Positions 1 to 8,942 of a stretch of DNA of 64,000 nt are shown piece by piece (positions within the stretch are counted from its first letter, which is position 1; every line of letters begins with the position of its first letter). The position numbers were made by a program, and so were the translations under genes. The notes below the pieces were generated by a model. It was given only the letters and a program-made list of their open reading frames with translations. It searched no databases and was not told where the DNA came from. Origin of the DNA: Luteolibacter yonseiensis (GTDB lineage: Bacteria; Verrucomicrobiota; Verrucomicrobiia; Verrucomicrobiales; Akkermansiaceae); the NCBI RefSeq assembly GCF_016595465.1, contig NZ_JAENIK010000011.1, positions 62,001-126,000 of the forward strand, given 5' to 3'.

Positions 1-776
1 AATGTGAACTGGGTGTCTTCCGAAATTTGGAAAAGAACCGAAGGTGCGATGAAAAGCCGCTCTTTTTCCGAGTGGGAAATGAACGTGTCCGTCTCACGAT
101 AGAGGCCCAGGATGCGGCCGTAGATGCCGGATTTCCCGTCCACGCTGCCGCCTTTCGCGCCCACGCTGCCGGAACCGGGGGTATAGAGTGGCGAGTAGGC
201 GTCCACCGAAGCCTCATAGGTATTGAAGGAACCCACTCCGAGGCCGATTTCCCCGCCGGTGTCATATTTCGGGCGCTTGCTGACGAGATTGACGAGGCCG
301 CCGAGCGGCGCGTTGCCATAGAGGGAGGATGCGGGTCCTTTGATGACCTCTACCTTTTCGAAACCGAATATTTCCGGAGAGGTGCCGTTGTCGCCACGGA
401 GTCCGTCCCAGTAGGTCTTGTAGGAGGCATCGAAGCCCCGGATCCGGTACTGATCGTAGGCACCATAGAAACCGCCGGTGGAAATACCGGCCACGTTGCG
501 CAACACTTCTTCCAGTTTCACCGCGTCCTGATCCTCGATGAGTTGCTCGGTCAACACGGTCACGGCTTGAGGGGTTTCAAGCAGGGGAGCCGGTGTCTTC
601 AAGGCTCCGAGGGTGGTTTCCGGTGGAGCGTAGCTTTCAGAGGTCAGCGCTTGCGCGGTCACGGTCAGGGTGTCCAGTTCGGTAGCATCCGGGGAGGTCG
701 CGGTTTGTGAAAATGCCGCGGTGATGGTGAACGGGAGCACCCACAAGGCGGGGCGAAGCTGATTTTTTCTTTTCAT
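1..776 (-). CDS. TonB-dependent siderophore receptor, N-terminal part (truncated by window edge)
   Basis: The 5' end of an outer-membrane TonB-dependent receptor reads leftward off the window. The start is ATG at 774-776, giving a signal peptide that begins MKRKNQLRPALWVLPF. A TonB-box-like stretch (ELDTLTVTAQ) follows, then a plug domain with the siderophore-receptor signature around ETPQAVTVLTEQLI, LRNVAGIS and KGPASSLYGNAPLGG. The beta-barrel is outside the window. The family imports ferric siderophores using TonB-ExbBD energy, and a complete tonB-exbB-exbD set lies at 6.2-8.1 kb. The gene is divergent from a second receptor at 1055, and a Fur-box-like palindrome at 824-838 sits about 48 bp upstream of this start. 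The substrate cannot be told from the plug alone. Confidence 0.9.
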   Translation of the reverse strand, partial: MKRKNQLRPALWVLPFTITAAFSQTATSPDATELDTLTVTAQALTSESYAPPETTLGALKTPAPLLETPQAVTVLTEQLIEDQDAVKLEEVLRNVAGISTGGFYGAYDQYRIRGFDASYKTYWDGLRGDNGTSPEIFGFEKVEVIKGPASSLYGNAPLGGLVNLVSKRPKYDTGGEIGLGVGSFNTYEASVDAYSPLYTPGSGSVGAKGGSVDGKSGIYGRILGLYRETDTFISHSEKERLFIAPSVLFQISEDTQFT

Positions 777-823
777 GGTGAGGGAAAATTTCAGGAGACC
801 GTCCTGAACTGTCACCACACAAA

Positions 824-838
824 TGAGAAAGAATCTCA
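824..838. promoter_or_regulatory. Fur-box-like operator upstream of the leftward receptor
   Basis: TGAGAAAGAATCTCA is an imperfect 7-1-7 inverted repeat of the kind bound by Fur. Near-identical copies lie at 6196-6210 and 22649-22663. Iron repression is inferred from position and form; no binding data exist here. Confidence 0.55.
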
Positions 839-984
839 ATAGCAAAACATTTTTTTGAAAGGTTTGGTCATAATTGCTAGGATGTCTGAAAATGACGGAT
901 TTTTAAGACATTTCCTATTCGTTATAAGATATTTATAATTTTCTTAGGGGTTTTTAATAAATTTCATCGACTCCTAAAGCATAA

Positions 985-999
985 TGAGAACCATTTGCA
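985..999. promoter_or_regulatory. Fur-box-like operator upstream of the rightward receptor
   Basis: TGAGAACCATTTGCA, preceded by ATAA, resembles classical Fur boxes of the AATGAGAATCATTTGCA type. It lies 55 bp upstream of the ATG at 1055. The symmetry is weaker than in the other three copies. Confidence 0.45.
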
Positions 1000-1054
1000 A
1001 CAGCTTTGGGCGTGCATTTTGCATCGTCCGATGCCCCCATTCGTAAATCCATCC

Positions 1055-3373
1055 ATGAAAACAGACAGCGATTTCAGTTCAACAAGTCTCCGTTCCACCG
1101 GACGGTCGGAAAAATTGGCCATGACCAGCACCCTTCTGGCGCTGAGCCAGTTGGCGGCACCTGCGGCCACACCGGCAGCGGAGGAGTCTGCAAAGCCGGA
1201 AGGCGGCGCCACCTCATTGCCCGAGCTTGTCGTGCAGGCGGATGGGACGAAGAAACTCTACAAGCCGGAGAATCTCACCTCCAAGAAATACACGGTGCCC
1301 ATCCGCGATGTGCCACAGACGGTGACCGTCCTGCCTCAGGAAGTGATCCGAGAGCAAGGCGCGACCAGCCTGCGCGACGTGCTTCGCAATGTGCCGGGCA
1401 TCAGCATGCAGGCTGGTGAGGGCGGCGGCGGTCCATCCGGTGACAACCTTGCGATCCGTGGCTTCGCGGCCCGTTCGGATATCTTTGTCGATGGCTTCCG
1501 GGATTCCGCCGGCGGCGGTTACACCCGTGACCCGTTCAACATCGAGCAGGTTGAAGTCGCCAAGGGACCTGCTTCCGCGAACAGCGGTCGTGGTTCCACA
1601 GGTGGTTCCGTGAACATCGCTTCGAAAACCGCACATCTCGGAAATTCCTACGGCGGGGCCGCCACCGTCGGCACCGACGAACTCTATCGCGGCACCTTCG
1701 ACGTGAACCAGGAACTGCCCTACCTCAAGGGAACGGCGTTCCGGTTGAACGGATTGCTCCACTCACAGGACATCGCCGACCGTGACGGAGTCGAGCAGGA
1801 GCGTTGGGGCGTCGCTCCGACCATCACTTTCGGACTTGGAACGGATACCCGTTTCACCCTGTCCTACATGCACTTGGATCAGGAGAACACCCCTGACTAT
1901 GGTCTCCCGTGGGTACCCCGCAACTCCACCGTCGTCGGTGCCGGCGGCACCCCCGTCACCGTCGTCAACAACACGGGTCTTGATTCCGGTATTCCGTCTG
2001 TCAGCTACGAAAACTGGTATGGCAATTCCGAGCGCGATTATGAAGAAATCCAGACCGACATCTTCACGGCGGCGTTCGAACACGACATCAACGAGAGCCT
2101 CAAGCTCACCAGCGGCTTCCGTTACAGCCGGAACGATCGAGACTCGGTGACCACGGCCCCCCGGTTCGTGAGCGACACCTCCGTCCCCGGCACGACCAGC
2201 TACAACAGCACGGTTCTGAACCAACAGTTCCAGTCGCGTGACCAACTGGACACCGGTTTCTACAACCAAACCAACTTTGTCTACGACTTCGCCACCGGCA
2301 GCGTGGAGCACACCGTGGTGACCGGCTTCGAGATCAGCCGCGAGGAGTCCAAGAATTACGGCCGCTCCGTCATTGATCCCGCCACCGGGCTTCCGATCCT
2401 GCCATCCCAAACTCCGCAGATCGACCTTCTCACCGGTGAACAACTCGTCCCTTACGTGGGTAGGATCGAGCGCAACGGCTCCTACACCAGCGCGGAGGTG
2501 GAGAGCGCGGCGGTTTATCTCTTCGACACGGCGAAGATCGACGAACACTGGGAAGTGTCCGGCGGCCTCCGTTTCGATTCGACACGCACGGACTACACGA
2601 GCTACGCGGTCACACCCACACCATTGCTCTACAACAAAACCGTTGGCGACGATGTCCTGAGCTACCGCGCCTCGGTCACCTACAAGCCGGTCAGGGAAGG
2701 AAGCATCTACTTCGGCTACGGATCCTCCTACAACCCCTCCACCGAACTGCTGACCTACGGCACGACGGCCGCCAACATCGGCGTGGATCCCGAGGAAAGC
2801 GAAACCATGGAACTCGGAGCGAAATGGGAATTCTTCGAACAGAAGCTGCTTGTGACCGGAGCCCTGTTCCGGACCGACAAATCAAACGCCCGCACCACTG
2901 ATCCAGTCACGGATGAGGTTTCCGTCACCGGGGAACAGGTCGTGCAAGGCGTCGAGGTCGGCTTCACCGGCAGCATCACCGACAAGCTGCGTTTGATCGG
3001 TGGCTACACCTTCCTCGACAGCGAGGTGGAGGAATCCGCCAACCCGCACGAAGTCGGCAACGAAGTCAGCAACACCCCGGAAAATTCCTTCAGCCTCTGG
3101 GCGGTGCATGACCTGCCGGCCGGTTTCAGCGTCGGTGTCGGCAGCCAGTATGTGGGCAGCCGCTACAACAACTCGAACGGTGAGACCCGTCAAAAGGCCC
3201 CCGATTTCATCCTGTTCAATGCGATGGCTTCCTACGATCTGAACGAAAACGTGACCTTCCGCCTCAATGCGGACAACCTCTTTGACGAAGAATACATCGA
3301 CCGTGTCGGTGGCGGACACTTCGTTCCCGGAGTCGGTCGCACCATTTCGCTCACCGCGGACTTCCAATTCTGA
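1055..3373 (+). CDS. TonB-dependent siderophore receptor (Fiu/PiuA-like)
   Basis: A complete 772-residue outer-membrane receptor. The ATG at 1055 gives a signal-like N-terminus with a hydrophobic TSTLLALSQLAAPAATPA run. The plug domain (about residues 60-190) carries VPIRDVPQTVTVLPQEVI, LRNVPGIS, LAIRGF and VEVAKGPASANSGRGSTGG, and the rest is a 22-stranded-barrel type sequence ending in the aromatic terminus TADFQF. It is followed after 24 bp by a PiuC-type hydroxylase. In Gammaproteobacteria that pairing (Fiu-YbiX, PiuA-PiuC) marks catecholate siderophore uptake, so a catechol substrate is a reasonable inference. An in-frame TTG at 995 would overlap the Fur-like box and is less likely as a start. 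Confidence 0.93.
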   Translation: MKTDSDFSSTSLRSTGRSEKLAMTSTLLALSQLAAPAATPAAEESAKPEGGATSLPELVVQADGTKKLYKPENLTSKKYTVPIRDVPQTVTVLPQEVIREQGATSLRDVLRNVPGISMQAGEGGGGPSGDNLAIRGFAARSDIFVDGFRDSAGGGYTRDPFNIEQVEVAKGPASANSGRGSTGGSVNIASKTAHLGNSYGGAATVGTDELYRGTFDVNQELPYLKGTAFRLNGLLHSQDIADRDGVEQERWGVAPTITFGLGTDTRFTLSYMHLDQENTPDYGLPWVPRNSTVVGAGGTPVTVVNNTGLDSGIPSVSYENWYGNSERDYEEIQTDIFTAAFEHDINESLKLTSGFRYSRNDRDSVTTAPRFVSDTSVPGTTSYNSTVLNQQFQSRDQLDTGFYNQTNFVYDFATGSVEHTVVTGFEISREESKNYGRSVIDPATGLPILPSQTPQIDLLTGEQLVPYVGRIERNGSYTSAEVESAAVYLFDTAKIDEHWEVSGGLRFDSTRTDYTSYAVTPTPLLYNKTVGDDVLSYRASVTYKPVREGSIYFGYGSSYNPSTELLTYGTTAANIGVDPEESETMELGAKWEFFEQKLLVTGALFRTDKSNARTTDPVTDEVSVTGEQVVQGVEVGFTGSITDKLRLIGGYTFLDSEVEESANPHEVGNEVSNTPENSFSLWAVHDLPAGFSVGVGSQYVGSRYNNSNGETRQKAPDFILFNAMASYDLNENVTFRLNADNLFDEEYIDRVGGGHFVPGVGRTISLTADFQF

Positions 3374-3397
3374 AATCCAACACCTACCGGCAGCCGC

Positions 3398-4090
3398 ATG
3401 TTGATCCGTATCCCTGACGTTCTCACCCCCGCCCAAGTGGCGGAGGCCCGTGCCATCCTTGACGCCGCCGACTGGATCGACGGCAAGGTCACCGCAGGCC
3501 ACCAGTCCGCCAAGGCGAAGGACAACATGCAGCTTCCGGAAGGTTCTCCGGCGGCGAAAGAACTCGGAGCGATGGTGCTGGAGGCATTGGGGAAAAACCC
3601 GCTGTTCCTCTCGGCCGCGCTGCCGCTCCATGTCTTTCCGCCGCTGTTCAACCGCTACACCGGCGGCCAGTCGTTCGGCACCCATGTGGACAATGCGATC
3701 CGCCAGGTGCCGGGCACCGGCCACCGCATCCGCACCGATCTCTCCGCCACCCTGTTTTTCGCGGAGCCGGAGGAATATGACGGTGGCGAGCTATGCATCG
3801 AGGACACCTACGGCGTCCAACGTGTCAAGCTTCCCGCCGGTCACATGGTGCTCTATCCGGCCACCAGCCTGCACCACGTCACGCCTGTCACGCGGGGCGC
3901 CCGCGTTTGCTCCTTTTTCTGGCTCCAAAGCATGATCCGCAGCGACGAGCAGCGCACGCTGCTGTTTGATCTCGATCTCGCCACCCAGCGCATCGCCGGG
4001 GAATTCGCCGGGCAGAAGGCCGCCGAGGACAGCACCGTCCAACTCACCGGCGTCTATCACAACCTGCTTCGCCAGTGGGCCGAAATGTGA
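3398..4090 (+). CDS. Fe(II)/2-oxoglutarate-dependent PKHD-type hydroxylase (PiuC/YbiX family)
   Basis: A 230-residue 2-oxoglutarate oxygenase of the PKHD/YbiX family, close to the usual length of about 225. The iron-binding facial triad is visible as THVDN (H96, D98) and SLHHVTP (H159), followed by the arginines of VTRGARV that would hold 2-oxoglutarate. The family sits next to siderophore receptors in many genomes, but its substrate is not settled. It lies in an iron-uptake operon: 24 bp after the receptor, and its TGA shares a base with the ATG of the PepSY protein, suggesting translational coupling. Confidence 0.9.
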   Translation: MLIRIPDVLTPAQVAEARAILDAADWIDGKVTAGHQSAKAKDNMQLPEGSPAAKELGAMVLEALGKNPLFLSAALPLHVFPPLFNRYTGGQSFGTHVDNAIRQVPGTGHRIRTDLSATLFFAEPEEYDGGELCIEDTYGVQRVKLPAGHMVLYPATSLHHVTPVTRGARVCSFFWLQSMIRSDEQRTLLFDLDLATQRIAGEFAGQKAAEDSTVQLTGVYHNLLRQWAEM

Positions 4091-5190
4091 TGAAGCTTGT
4101 AAGGAAAACCATCTTCTGGCTCCACCTCGGCATCGGCCTCCTTGCGGGCGTGCTCGTGCTGATGATGTCCGTCACGGGCGTGCTCATGGCCTTCGAGCGC
4201 CAGATTGTCGAGAAGGCGGACGGATTCCACATCACGGCCACCGGCAACCCTCTCGGACCCGAGGCGCATCTGGATGGTCTCAGGACCGCCAAACAGCCCC
4301 CTTCCTCCCTTGGATTCGAACGGGACGCCACCAGACCGGTGGTCTATCAGTTCGGAAAAGAAAAAGCCGTTTTCTCGGACCCCTATACCGGAAAATCCCT
4401 GGGCAATGGCAACACCGCCGTCCGTGGTTTCTTTAAATTCATTCTCAGCTGGCATCGCTGGCTCGGACGTGAGGGCGCCTCCCAAGCCACCGGGAAAGCA
4501 ATCATCGGGATTGGCAACCTGATGTTCCTCTTCCTCCTCGTCACAGGGGTCTTCCTGTGGTTCCCCAAACGCTGGACCCGTTCCGGTGTGAAAGCCATCA
4601 CACTGCTGCAAAAACGCCTAAAGGGCCGCGCGAGGGATTGGAACTGGCACAACGTCTTCGGTTTCTGGGCCGCCATTCCACTGCTTGTCATTGTCATCAG
4701 CGGCACCGTCATTTCCCAGCCATGGGCGACCACGCTCGTCTTCCACCTCGCTGGCGAGACTCCACCCGTCCAAGGCGAACGGAAAAAGCCGGCCCCTTTC
4801 ACCCTGCCGGAAAGCCTGGCAGGCCTCGATGCCGCTTTCGCAACAGTGAAATCCTCCAACCCCGATTGGCAAAGCATCCAGCTCCAGCTTCCTTTCGCCA
4901 AGACCGCCACCTTCATCGTCGCGGACTCCCACCGTGGACGCCCGGACCTGCGCCGCACCATCACCGTGGATCTGGCGACCTCCGGCATCGTGAAATCCGA
5001 AGGATTTGACGATCTCGGGCCCGGCCGGCAGACACGCACCTGGATCCGCTGGCTCCACACCGGGGAGGCCGGCGGCCTTCCCGGTCAGACCATCGCCGGG
5101 TTGGCGGCCACCGCCAGCGCGGTGCTGGTCTGGACCGGTTTCGCTCTCTCCTTCCGCCGGTTTTTCAAAAAACGCCGCGCCGCCGCATGA
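4090..5190 (+). CDS. PepSY-associated TM protein (possible ferric-siderophore reductase)
   Basis: A 366-residue inner-membrane protein of the PepSY_TM family. It has a first hydrophobic helix (about residues 8-32, TIFWLHLGIGLLAGVLVLMM), a central pair of membrane segments (about 140-165 and 190-220) and a last one near 330-350, with a soluble loop between them. Conserved family features include the LHLGIGL start and the FKFILSWHRWLG stretch with its histidine. Members encoded next to TonB receptors are often proposed to reduce or help release siderophore iron; that role is inference here. The start overlaps the PiuC stop by one base, and the stop overlaps the next start. Confidence 0.85.
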   Translation: MKLVRKTIFWLHLGIGLLAGVLVLMMSVTGVLMAFERQIVEKADGFHITATGNPLGPEAHLDGLRTAKQPPSSLGFERDATRPVVYQFGKEKAVFSDPYTGKSLGNGNTAVRGFFKFILSWHRWLGREGASQATGKAIIGIGNLMFLFLLVTGVFLWFPKRWTRSGVKAITLLQKRLKGRARDWNWHNVFGFWAAIPLLVIVISGTVISQPWATTLVFHLAGETPPVQGERKKPAPFTLPESLAGLDAAFATVKSSNPDWQSIQLQLPFAKTATFIVADSHRGRPDLRRTITVDLATSGIVKSEGFDDLGPGRQTRTWIRWLHTGEAGGLPGQTIAGLAATASAVLVWTGFALSFRRFFKKRRAAA

Positions 5191-6158
5191 TGGAATCCAG
5201 GCAGCACATGCTCGAAGGCATCGCCCGTATGCGGGATGGTGATTTCCAGTCCGCTCTCCGGCATTTCGAGGACGCCGCCAACCTCCGCGAGTCCCAACCA
5301 TGGCAGGAAGATCCCCAGGCCGCCTGGCTGCTCGCCGCCGCCTACATCAACCGCAGCGATGTCCTGCGTGCGCTTGATCGCCGCGATGAGGCGATTCATT
5401 CGCTGGATCGGGCCATCCATGCGATGCGACATGTCCCGTTGGATCAAAATCCGGACTGTCCTGAACGCCTTATTCTGGCATGGATCAACCGAGCCACAAC
5501 TTGTGGCGAATCCGGGAGACCGGCCGAAGCGCTCACAGGGTTTTCAAAAGCGGAAGAACTGTTGGAGAGATGGGGGACGTCCGCCACGCCCGAACGGCGG
5601 TTGCTGGCTTCCATGTCACACGCGAACCGCGCCCGCGTTCTGCTCGATCTGGGCCGCAGTGTCGGTGGCTGGAGCAGTGCGGGCATCGCGGTGGACTTCC
5701 TGAAGGGGCTCGACCCGACCGGCCCTGTGGCCGAAGCCTCGATCAAGGCCCGGGGCATCCTGTGCCATTCCCTTGCCATGTTGCTGGACGAGCCGGGGGG
5801 GATCGAACTCGCACAGGATTGGATCGCCACCGCCACCAACTCCGCGGAGGAAGCGCTCGCACTCATCCGCAGTTCGGGCTACCGGGCACCGTGGCTTGCC
5901 GACTTCGTCCGCTACGGCGCGAAGATCTACCGCACCTGCCAACCGCACTTTCTGGGTGAATTCATCCGCGAATGGACCACCGGTGAGGGACCGTTGGCCG
6001 ATGACGCGGTTTTGAAAAAAGAAATGTCCCGCGAACTCCTGTTGGCGAAGGCGGAACTCGAACTCCGGGTCCGCGCGCGTCCGCATGAATCCGAGCATGT
6101 CCGTCGGGCAATCTCCACCCTCTCCAGCCTCCAGCGTGCGGAAGCGGCCCTGGCCTGA
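5187..6158 (+). CDS. TPR-repeat protein in the iron-uptake operon
   Basis: A 323-residue soluble protein with helical tetratricopeptide-like repeats, such as GIARMRDGDFQSALRHFEDA near residue 10 and DVLRALDRRDEAIHSLDRAI near residue 55. No signal peptide or membrane segment is seen. The start ATG overlaps the stop of the PepSY gene in an ATGA junction, so it is co-translated with the iron-uptake genes. No enzymatic motif is recognised; a scaffolding role is only a guess from the repeat type. Confidence 0.7.
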   Translation: MMESRQHMLEGIARMRDGDFQSALRHFEDAANLRESQPWQEDPQAAWLLAAAYINRSDVLRALDRRDEAIHSLDRAIHAMRHVPLDQNPDCPERLILAWINRATTCGESGRPAEALTGFSKAEELLERWGTSATPERRLLASMSHANRARVLLDLGRSVGGWSSAGIAVDFLKGLDPTGPVAEASIKARGILCHSLAMLLDEPGGIELAQDWIATATNSAEEALALIRSSGYRAPWLADFVRYGAKIYRTCQPHFLGEFIREWTTGEGPLADDAVLKKEMSRELLLAKAELELRVRARPHESEHVRRAISTLSSLQRAEAALA

Positions 6159-6195
6159 ATTCCCCGATGGCGAAACACATTTTTCTTGTTATTGT

Positions 6196-6210
6196 TGAGA
6201 GCGAATCTCA
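6196..6210. promoter_or_regulatory. Fur-box-like operator upstream of tonB
   Basis: TGAGAGCGAATCTCA lies 23 bp upstream of the tonB ATG at 6233. It shares TGAGA-2-GAATCTCA with the copies at 824 and 22649. This suggests tonB-exbB-exbD has its own iron-responsive promoter as well as any readthrough from the upstream genes. Confidence 0.55.
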
Positions 6211-6232
6211 TTAGAACCGCGCTACGGCCCGC

Positions 6233-7015
6233 ATGACCTCCATCCTTTATGCCATCAATATCGGGACGCTCGCCACATGGCTGAGTGTGGCGGGATTTGG
6301 TACGGTGGGCATCGTGATCCCTGTCACCCAAGAGATCCTGCGAAGTGAAAAATCGGTCGATCCCTACAAGGATCTCGAATCCACCGTCCTGACAGACGCT
6401 TTCACGACAGACAGCGCACCTCCCTCTCAAGAGACCGACACAGGCACCACGGGCGTGGCGGAAGAAACGGAAGTTCCATTTGCAGAACAGGAAACCCTTC
6501 CCACTCCTCCGGAAATGCCGGACGTCGCGGAGGTCACCCCGTTGCCGGAGATTCCGGACATGCCTCCCCCGGTCACGAAGACCGCGGAAAATCCGGCTCC
6601 CGCGCCCACGAAGCCACGCCCTGTTCCCCGGACGAACAGCAAGACTCCCACCCGCTCGAACATGCCGACCAGCGCGACCGGCGGGTCGCCCAACACCCGG
6701 GCCGATGCCCAGGGGAAAGCGGGCAACGGCGGACAGAACGGCGGCTCGGGAATGTCCGATGCCAAGCGTCTTTCGGGTGGGCGCATGCCCGCGCCACCGT
6801 ATCCGTCCGCCGCCCGGGCGAGCGGCCAGACCGGGACGATCATCGTCGAGTTCGTGGTGGATGAAAGCGGGCGCGTCGTCTCCGCCTACGCGAAAAGCGC
6901 CTCGCCGTGGCCGCTTCTCAACGAAAGCGCCATCAATGCGGTGCGCCGCTGGAAATTTCCACCCGGAAAGGTCAGTAAATACATCCGGCCCATTGTCTTC
7001 AAATTGAACCAGTAA
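6233..7015 (+). CDS. tonB: TonB family energy transducer
   Basis: A 260-residue protein with the TonB architecture. It has one N-terminal membrane helix (about residues 8-32), a Pro/Glu/Thr-rich periplasmic spacer (about 60-140) and a C-terminal TonB domain starting at PAPPYPSAAR, with IIVEFVVDESGRVV and AVRRWKFPPG. It would carry proton-motive energy from ExbBD to the outer-membrane receptors encoded just upstream. The gene starts 74 bp after the TPR gene and 23 bp after a Fur-like box, and is followed 4 bp later by exbB. Confidence 0.92.
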   Translation: MTSILYAINIGTLATWLSVAGFGTVGIVIPVTQEILRSEKSVDPYKDLESTVLTDAFTTDSAPPSQETDTGTTGVAEETEVPFAEQETLPTPPEMPDVAEVTPLPEIPDMPPPVTKTAENPAPAPTKPRPVPRTNSKTPTRSNMPTSATGGSPNTRADAQGKAGNGGQNGGSGMSDAKRLSGGRMPAPPYPSAARASGQTGTIIVEFVVDESGRVVSAYAKSASPWPLLNESAINAVRRWKFPPGKVSKYIRPIVFKLNQ

Positions 7016-7019
7016 CTCC

Positions 7020-7700
7020 GTGCTCGCCAACATCGTCGTAGAAAAATTCATCGAAGGCGGATGGGTCATGTGGCCCATCCTCATCACCTTCCTGCTCTCC
7101 CTCTGTGTGATTCTGGACCGCTCCATCTGGTGGTCCGCTCTCCAGTCCAAGGTCCGTGGCGGTCTTCAGGAAAAAGCCCGTGAAGCGCTCGGTACCGGAG
7201 ACTTCGCCACTGCTTGGAAACTGGGTGAGAACACCCCCGAGCCATACCTTGCGAACCTGCGCGAGGGCATGAGCCACGCGAACACCTCCATGCTCGCCGC
7301 AATGCAGCTTCACGCGACCCACCTGATCGAAAAGGCCGAGGCGCGCATGTGGGTGCTCAGCACCATGATCACCCTGGCCCCGCTGCTGGGACTTTTCGGC
7401 ACCGTGGCCGGCCTCATGGGATCCTTCGCCGCCATCGGCTCGGACCAGCTCGCCGTCACCAAGGTCACCGGCGGCATCGGTGAGGCGCTCATCGCCACGG
7501 CGTGCGGCATCGCGATCGCGGTCCTCTGCCTGCTGCCCTATAACTTCTTCCGCAAGCGCGTCTCCGTCCTCCGCTCTTCTCTGGAACGCTGGATCAACCA
7601 CTCGGAACTGCTTGTCCGATCCGCCAAGGAACACGGTTACGACCTGGAGGTTTTCGCGCTCCAGACACAAGGCCGCCCCGCCCCGAAAAACAAGGCGTAA
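7020..7700 (+). CDS. exbB: MotA/TolQ/ExbB proton channel family protein
   Basis: A 226-residue inner-membrane protein with three hydrophobic segments: residues about 12-35, then two after MWVLSTMITLAPLLGLFGTVAGLMGSF and GEALIATACGIAIAVLCLLPYN. The GLFGTVxG and GEALxATAxGIxxA patterns are typical of ExbB/TolQ. The start is GTG at 7020, only 4 bp after tonB. It would form the proton channel with ExbD and TonB. Confidence 0.93.
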   Translation: MLANIVVEKFIEGGWVMWPILITFLLSLCVILDRSIWWSALQSKVRGGLQEKAREALGTGDFATAWKLGENTPEPYLANLREGMSHANTSMLAAMQLHATHLIEKAEARMWVLSTMITLAPLLGLFGTVAGLMGSFAAIGSDQLAVTKVTGGIGEALIATACGIAIAVLCLLPYNFFRKRVSVLRSSLERWINHSELLVRSAKEHGYDLEVFALQTQGRPAPKNKA

Positions 7701-7711
7701 GATTTTCTCCC

Positions 7712-8140
7712 ATGCCCATCCAACTTTCAGGAAACTCCTCCGGCGACGACCATGGTGATGAAGCCCGCATCGAAGTGGTGCCGCTCATCGACATCATGTT
7801 CTTCCTGTTGGCCAGCTTCATGATGGTCAGTCTGAGCATGACCCAGCTCAACCGCGTGCCGATCAACCTGCCCGAGGCATCCACCGGTGTTGCGGATACC
7901 AAAGCGCCTCCGTTCCAGATCGCCGTGGATCCGAATGGGGTGATCACCTGGGACAGCAAGATCATCACGCTTTCGGAAATCACCACCCGTCTCCAGAAAG
8001 AAGCCGCACCTTCCGAGACGCGCGTCCTCATTTCCGCGGACGCCGAGTCCCGACACAAGGTCGTGCTCGATGTGCTCAACGCGGTGCGCGCCGCCGGCAT
8101 CGAGAAAGTCAGCTTCGAATCCAAAGCCACCAAGCCGTGA
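7712..8140 (+). CDS. exbD: ExbD/TolR family biopolymer transport protein
   Basis: A 142-residue protein with one N-terminal membrane helix beginning VVPLIDIMFFLLASFMM. The Asp in this helix (D27) corresponds to the conserved proton-carrying residue of the family. The remainder is a small periplasmic domain. It lies 11 bp after exbB, and its stop overlaps the GTG start of the next gene. Confidence 0.93.
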   Translation: MPIQLSGNSSGDDHGDEARIEVVPLIDIMFFLLASFMMVSLSMTQLNRVPINLPEASTGVADTKAPPFQIAVDPNGVITWDSKIITLSEITTRLQKEAAPSETRVLISADAESRHKVVLDVLNAVRAAGIEKVSFESKATKP

Positions 8141-8604
8141 CCACCAACCGCATCCTGCCCATCGCCAACCTGGTCGGTTGCCTGGTCATCACCGGCATCA
8201 TCGTCGTCCAGTGGATCAACGAACGGATCAACTACAATAGGATAGGGGTTCTCAACGCGGAGTTGGGAACCACCCGTGAGCAACTGGACTCGGAAAAGAA
8301 CCGGGCGGGAGCATTGGAGAACGACGTCAGGCAGCTCAAGGATTCCATCGAGTCCACCATGCGGACGCGCAATGAAATGGAAGAGGCCATGGCGAAAATG
8401 ATGGCCGAGCGCGAGGCCCAGGCCGCCACCACCGCCAGTGCCGTCGCCATCAACAACGAGGCGATCCTCAAGCAAACGGAGATCTGGGAAAAAGCGATCG
8501 CCGAGCGCGATGCCAGGATCCGCGAGCTGAACACCAATCTCACCGCGGCCCGCAACCGCCTGGACTCCGCCATCGCGGAACTGAAGGCGGCGGGTGCGAG
8601 GTAA
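8137..8604 (+). CDS. Small membrane-anchored coiled-coil protein, unknown function
   Basis: A 155-residue protein starting with GTG at 8137 and overlapping the exbD stop by 4 bp. One membrane helix (about residues 8-28, IANLVGCLVITGIIVVQW) is followed by a long heptad-like, charged coiled coil to the end. No named family is recognised. Its coupling to exbD suggests it works with this TonB system, perhaps spanning or organising the periplasm, but that is inference. Confidence 0.7.
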   Translation: MTTNRILPIANLVGCLVITGIIVVQWINERINYNRIGVLNAELGTTREQLDSEKNRAGALENDVRQLKDSIESTMRTRNEMEEAMAKMMAEREAQAATTASAVAINNEAILKQTEIWEKAIAERDARIRELNTNLTAARNRLDSAIAELKAAGAR

Positions 8605-8942
8605 CCTGATCCGTCCCTCCCGCGCGTCCGGATGGAAGACGTGTCGGAGCCGGAGGACCCGCCGCATGCTCATACCAGTTTCCGAAAATAAAGTGACGAT
8701 TGGAACCGGCGAAGCTTTCGGAATGCGCGCAGCCCGCTGCCGCTTTCCGTAGTCAGCTTGCTGACATGGCGGACCACAGCGGATCATTGATTGCTCCGCA
8801 GGCTGTCGCACAAGGGGAGGCGCGCCCTATGAATTCGAACCTCCGTTCCGGCCAGCGAGCTGGCAGATGAAAGCGGCGAGCCGCACGCAGTCCACGGAGC
8901 CGCGACTTGGGAGCAGAGTCACCTTATTGATGAAAAATGGTG
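8605..8942. other. Intergenic region with a diverged inverted repeat
   Basis: No gene is supported in these 338 bp between the convergent exbD operon and the C39-like protease gene. They contain two complementary arms (8721-8765 and 8851-8890), described separately. Confidence 0.6.
8721..8890. repeat. MITE/REP-like inverted repeat
   Basis: The left arm (8721-8765) and the reverse complement of the right arm (8851-8890) share a core GCCGCTTTC, then CAGCT and GCTG, with a few substitutions and one 3-base difference. The arms enclose about 85 bp. The form fits a palindromic extragenic element. No second copy was seen elsewhere in the window. Confidence 0.45.
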
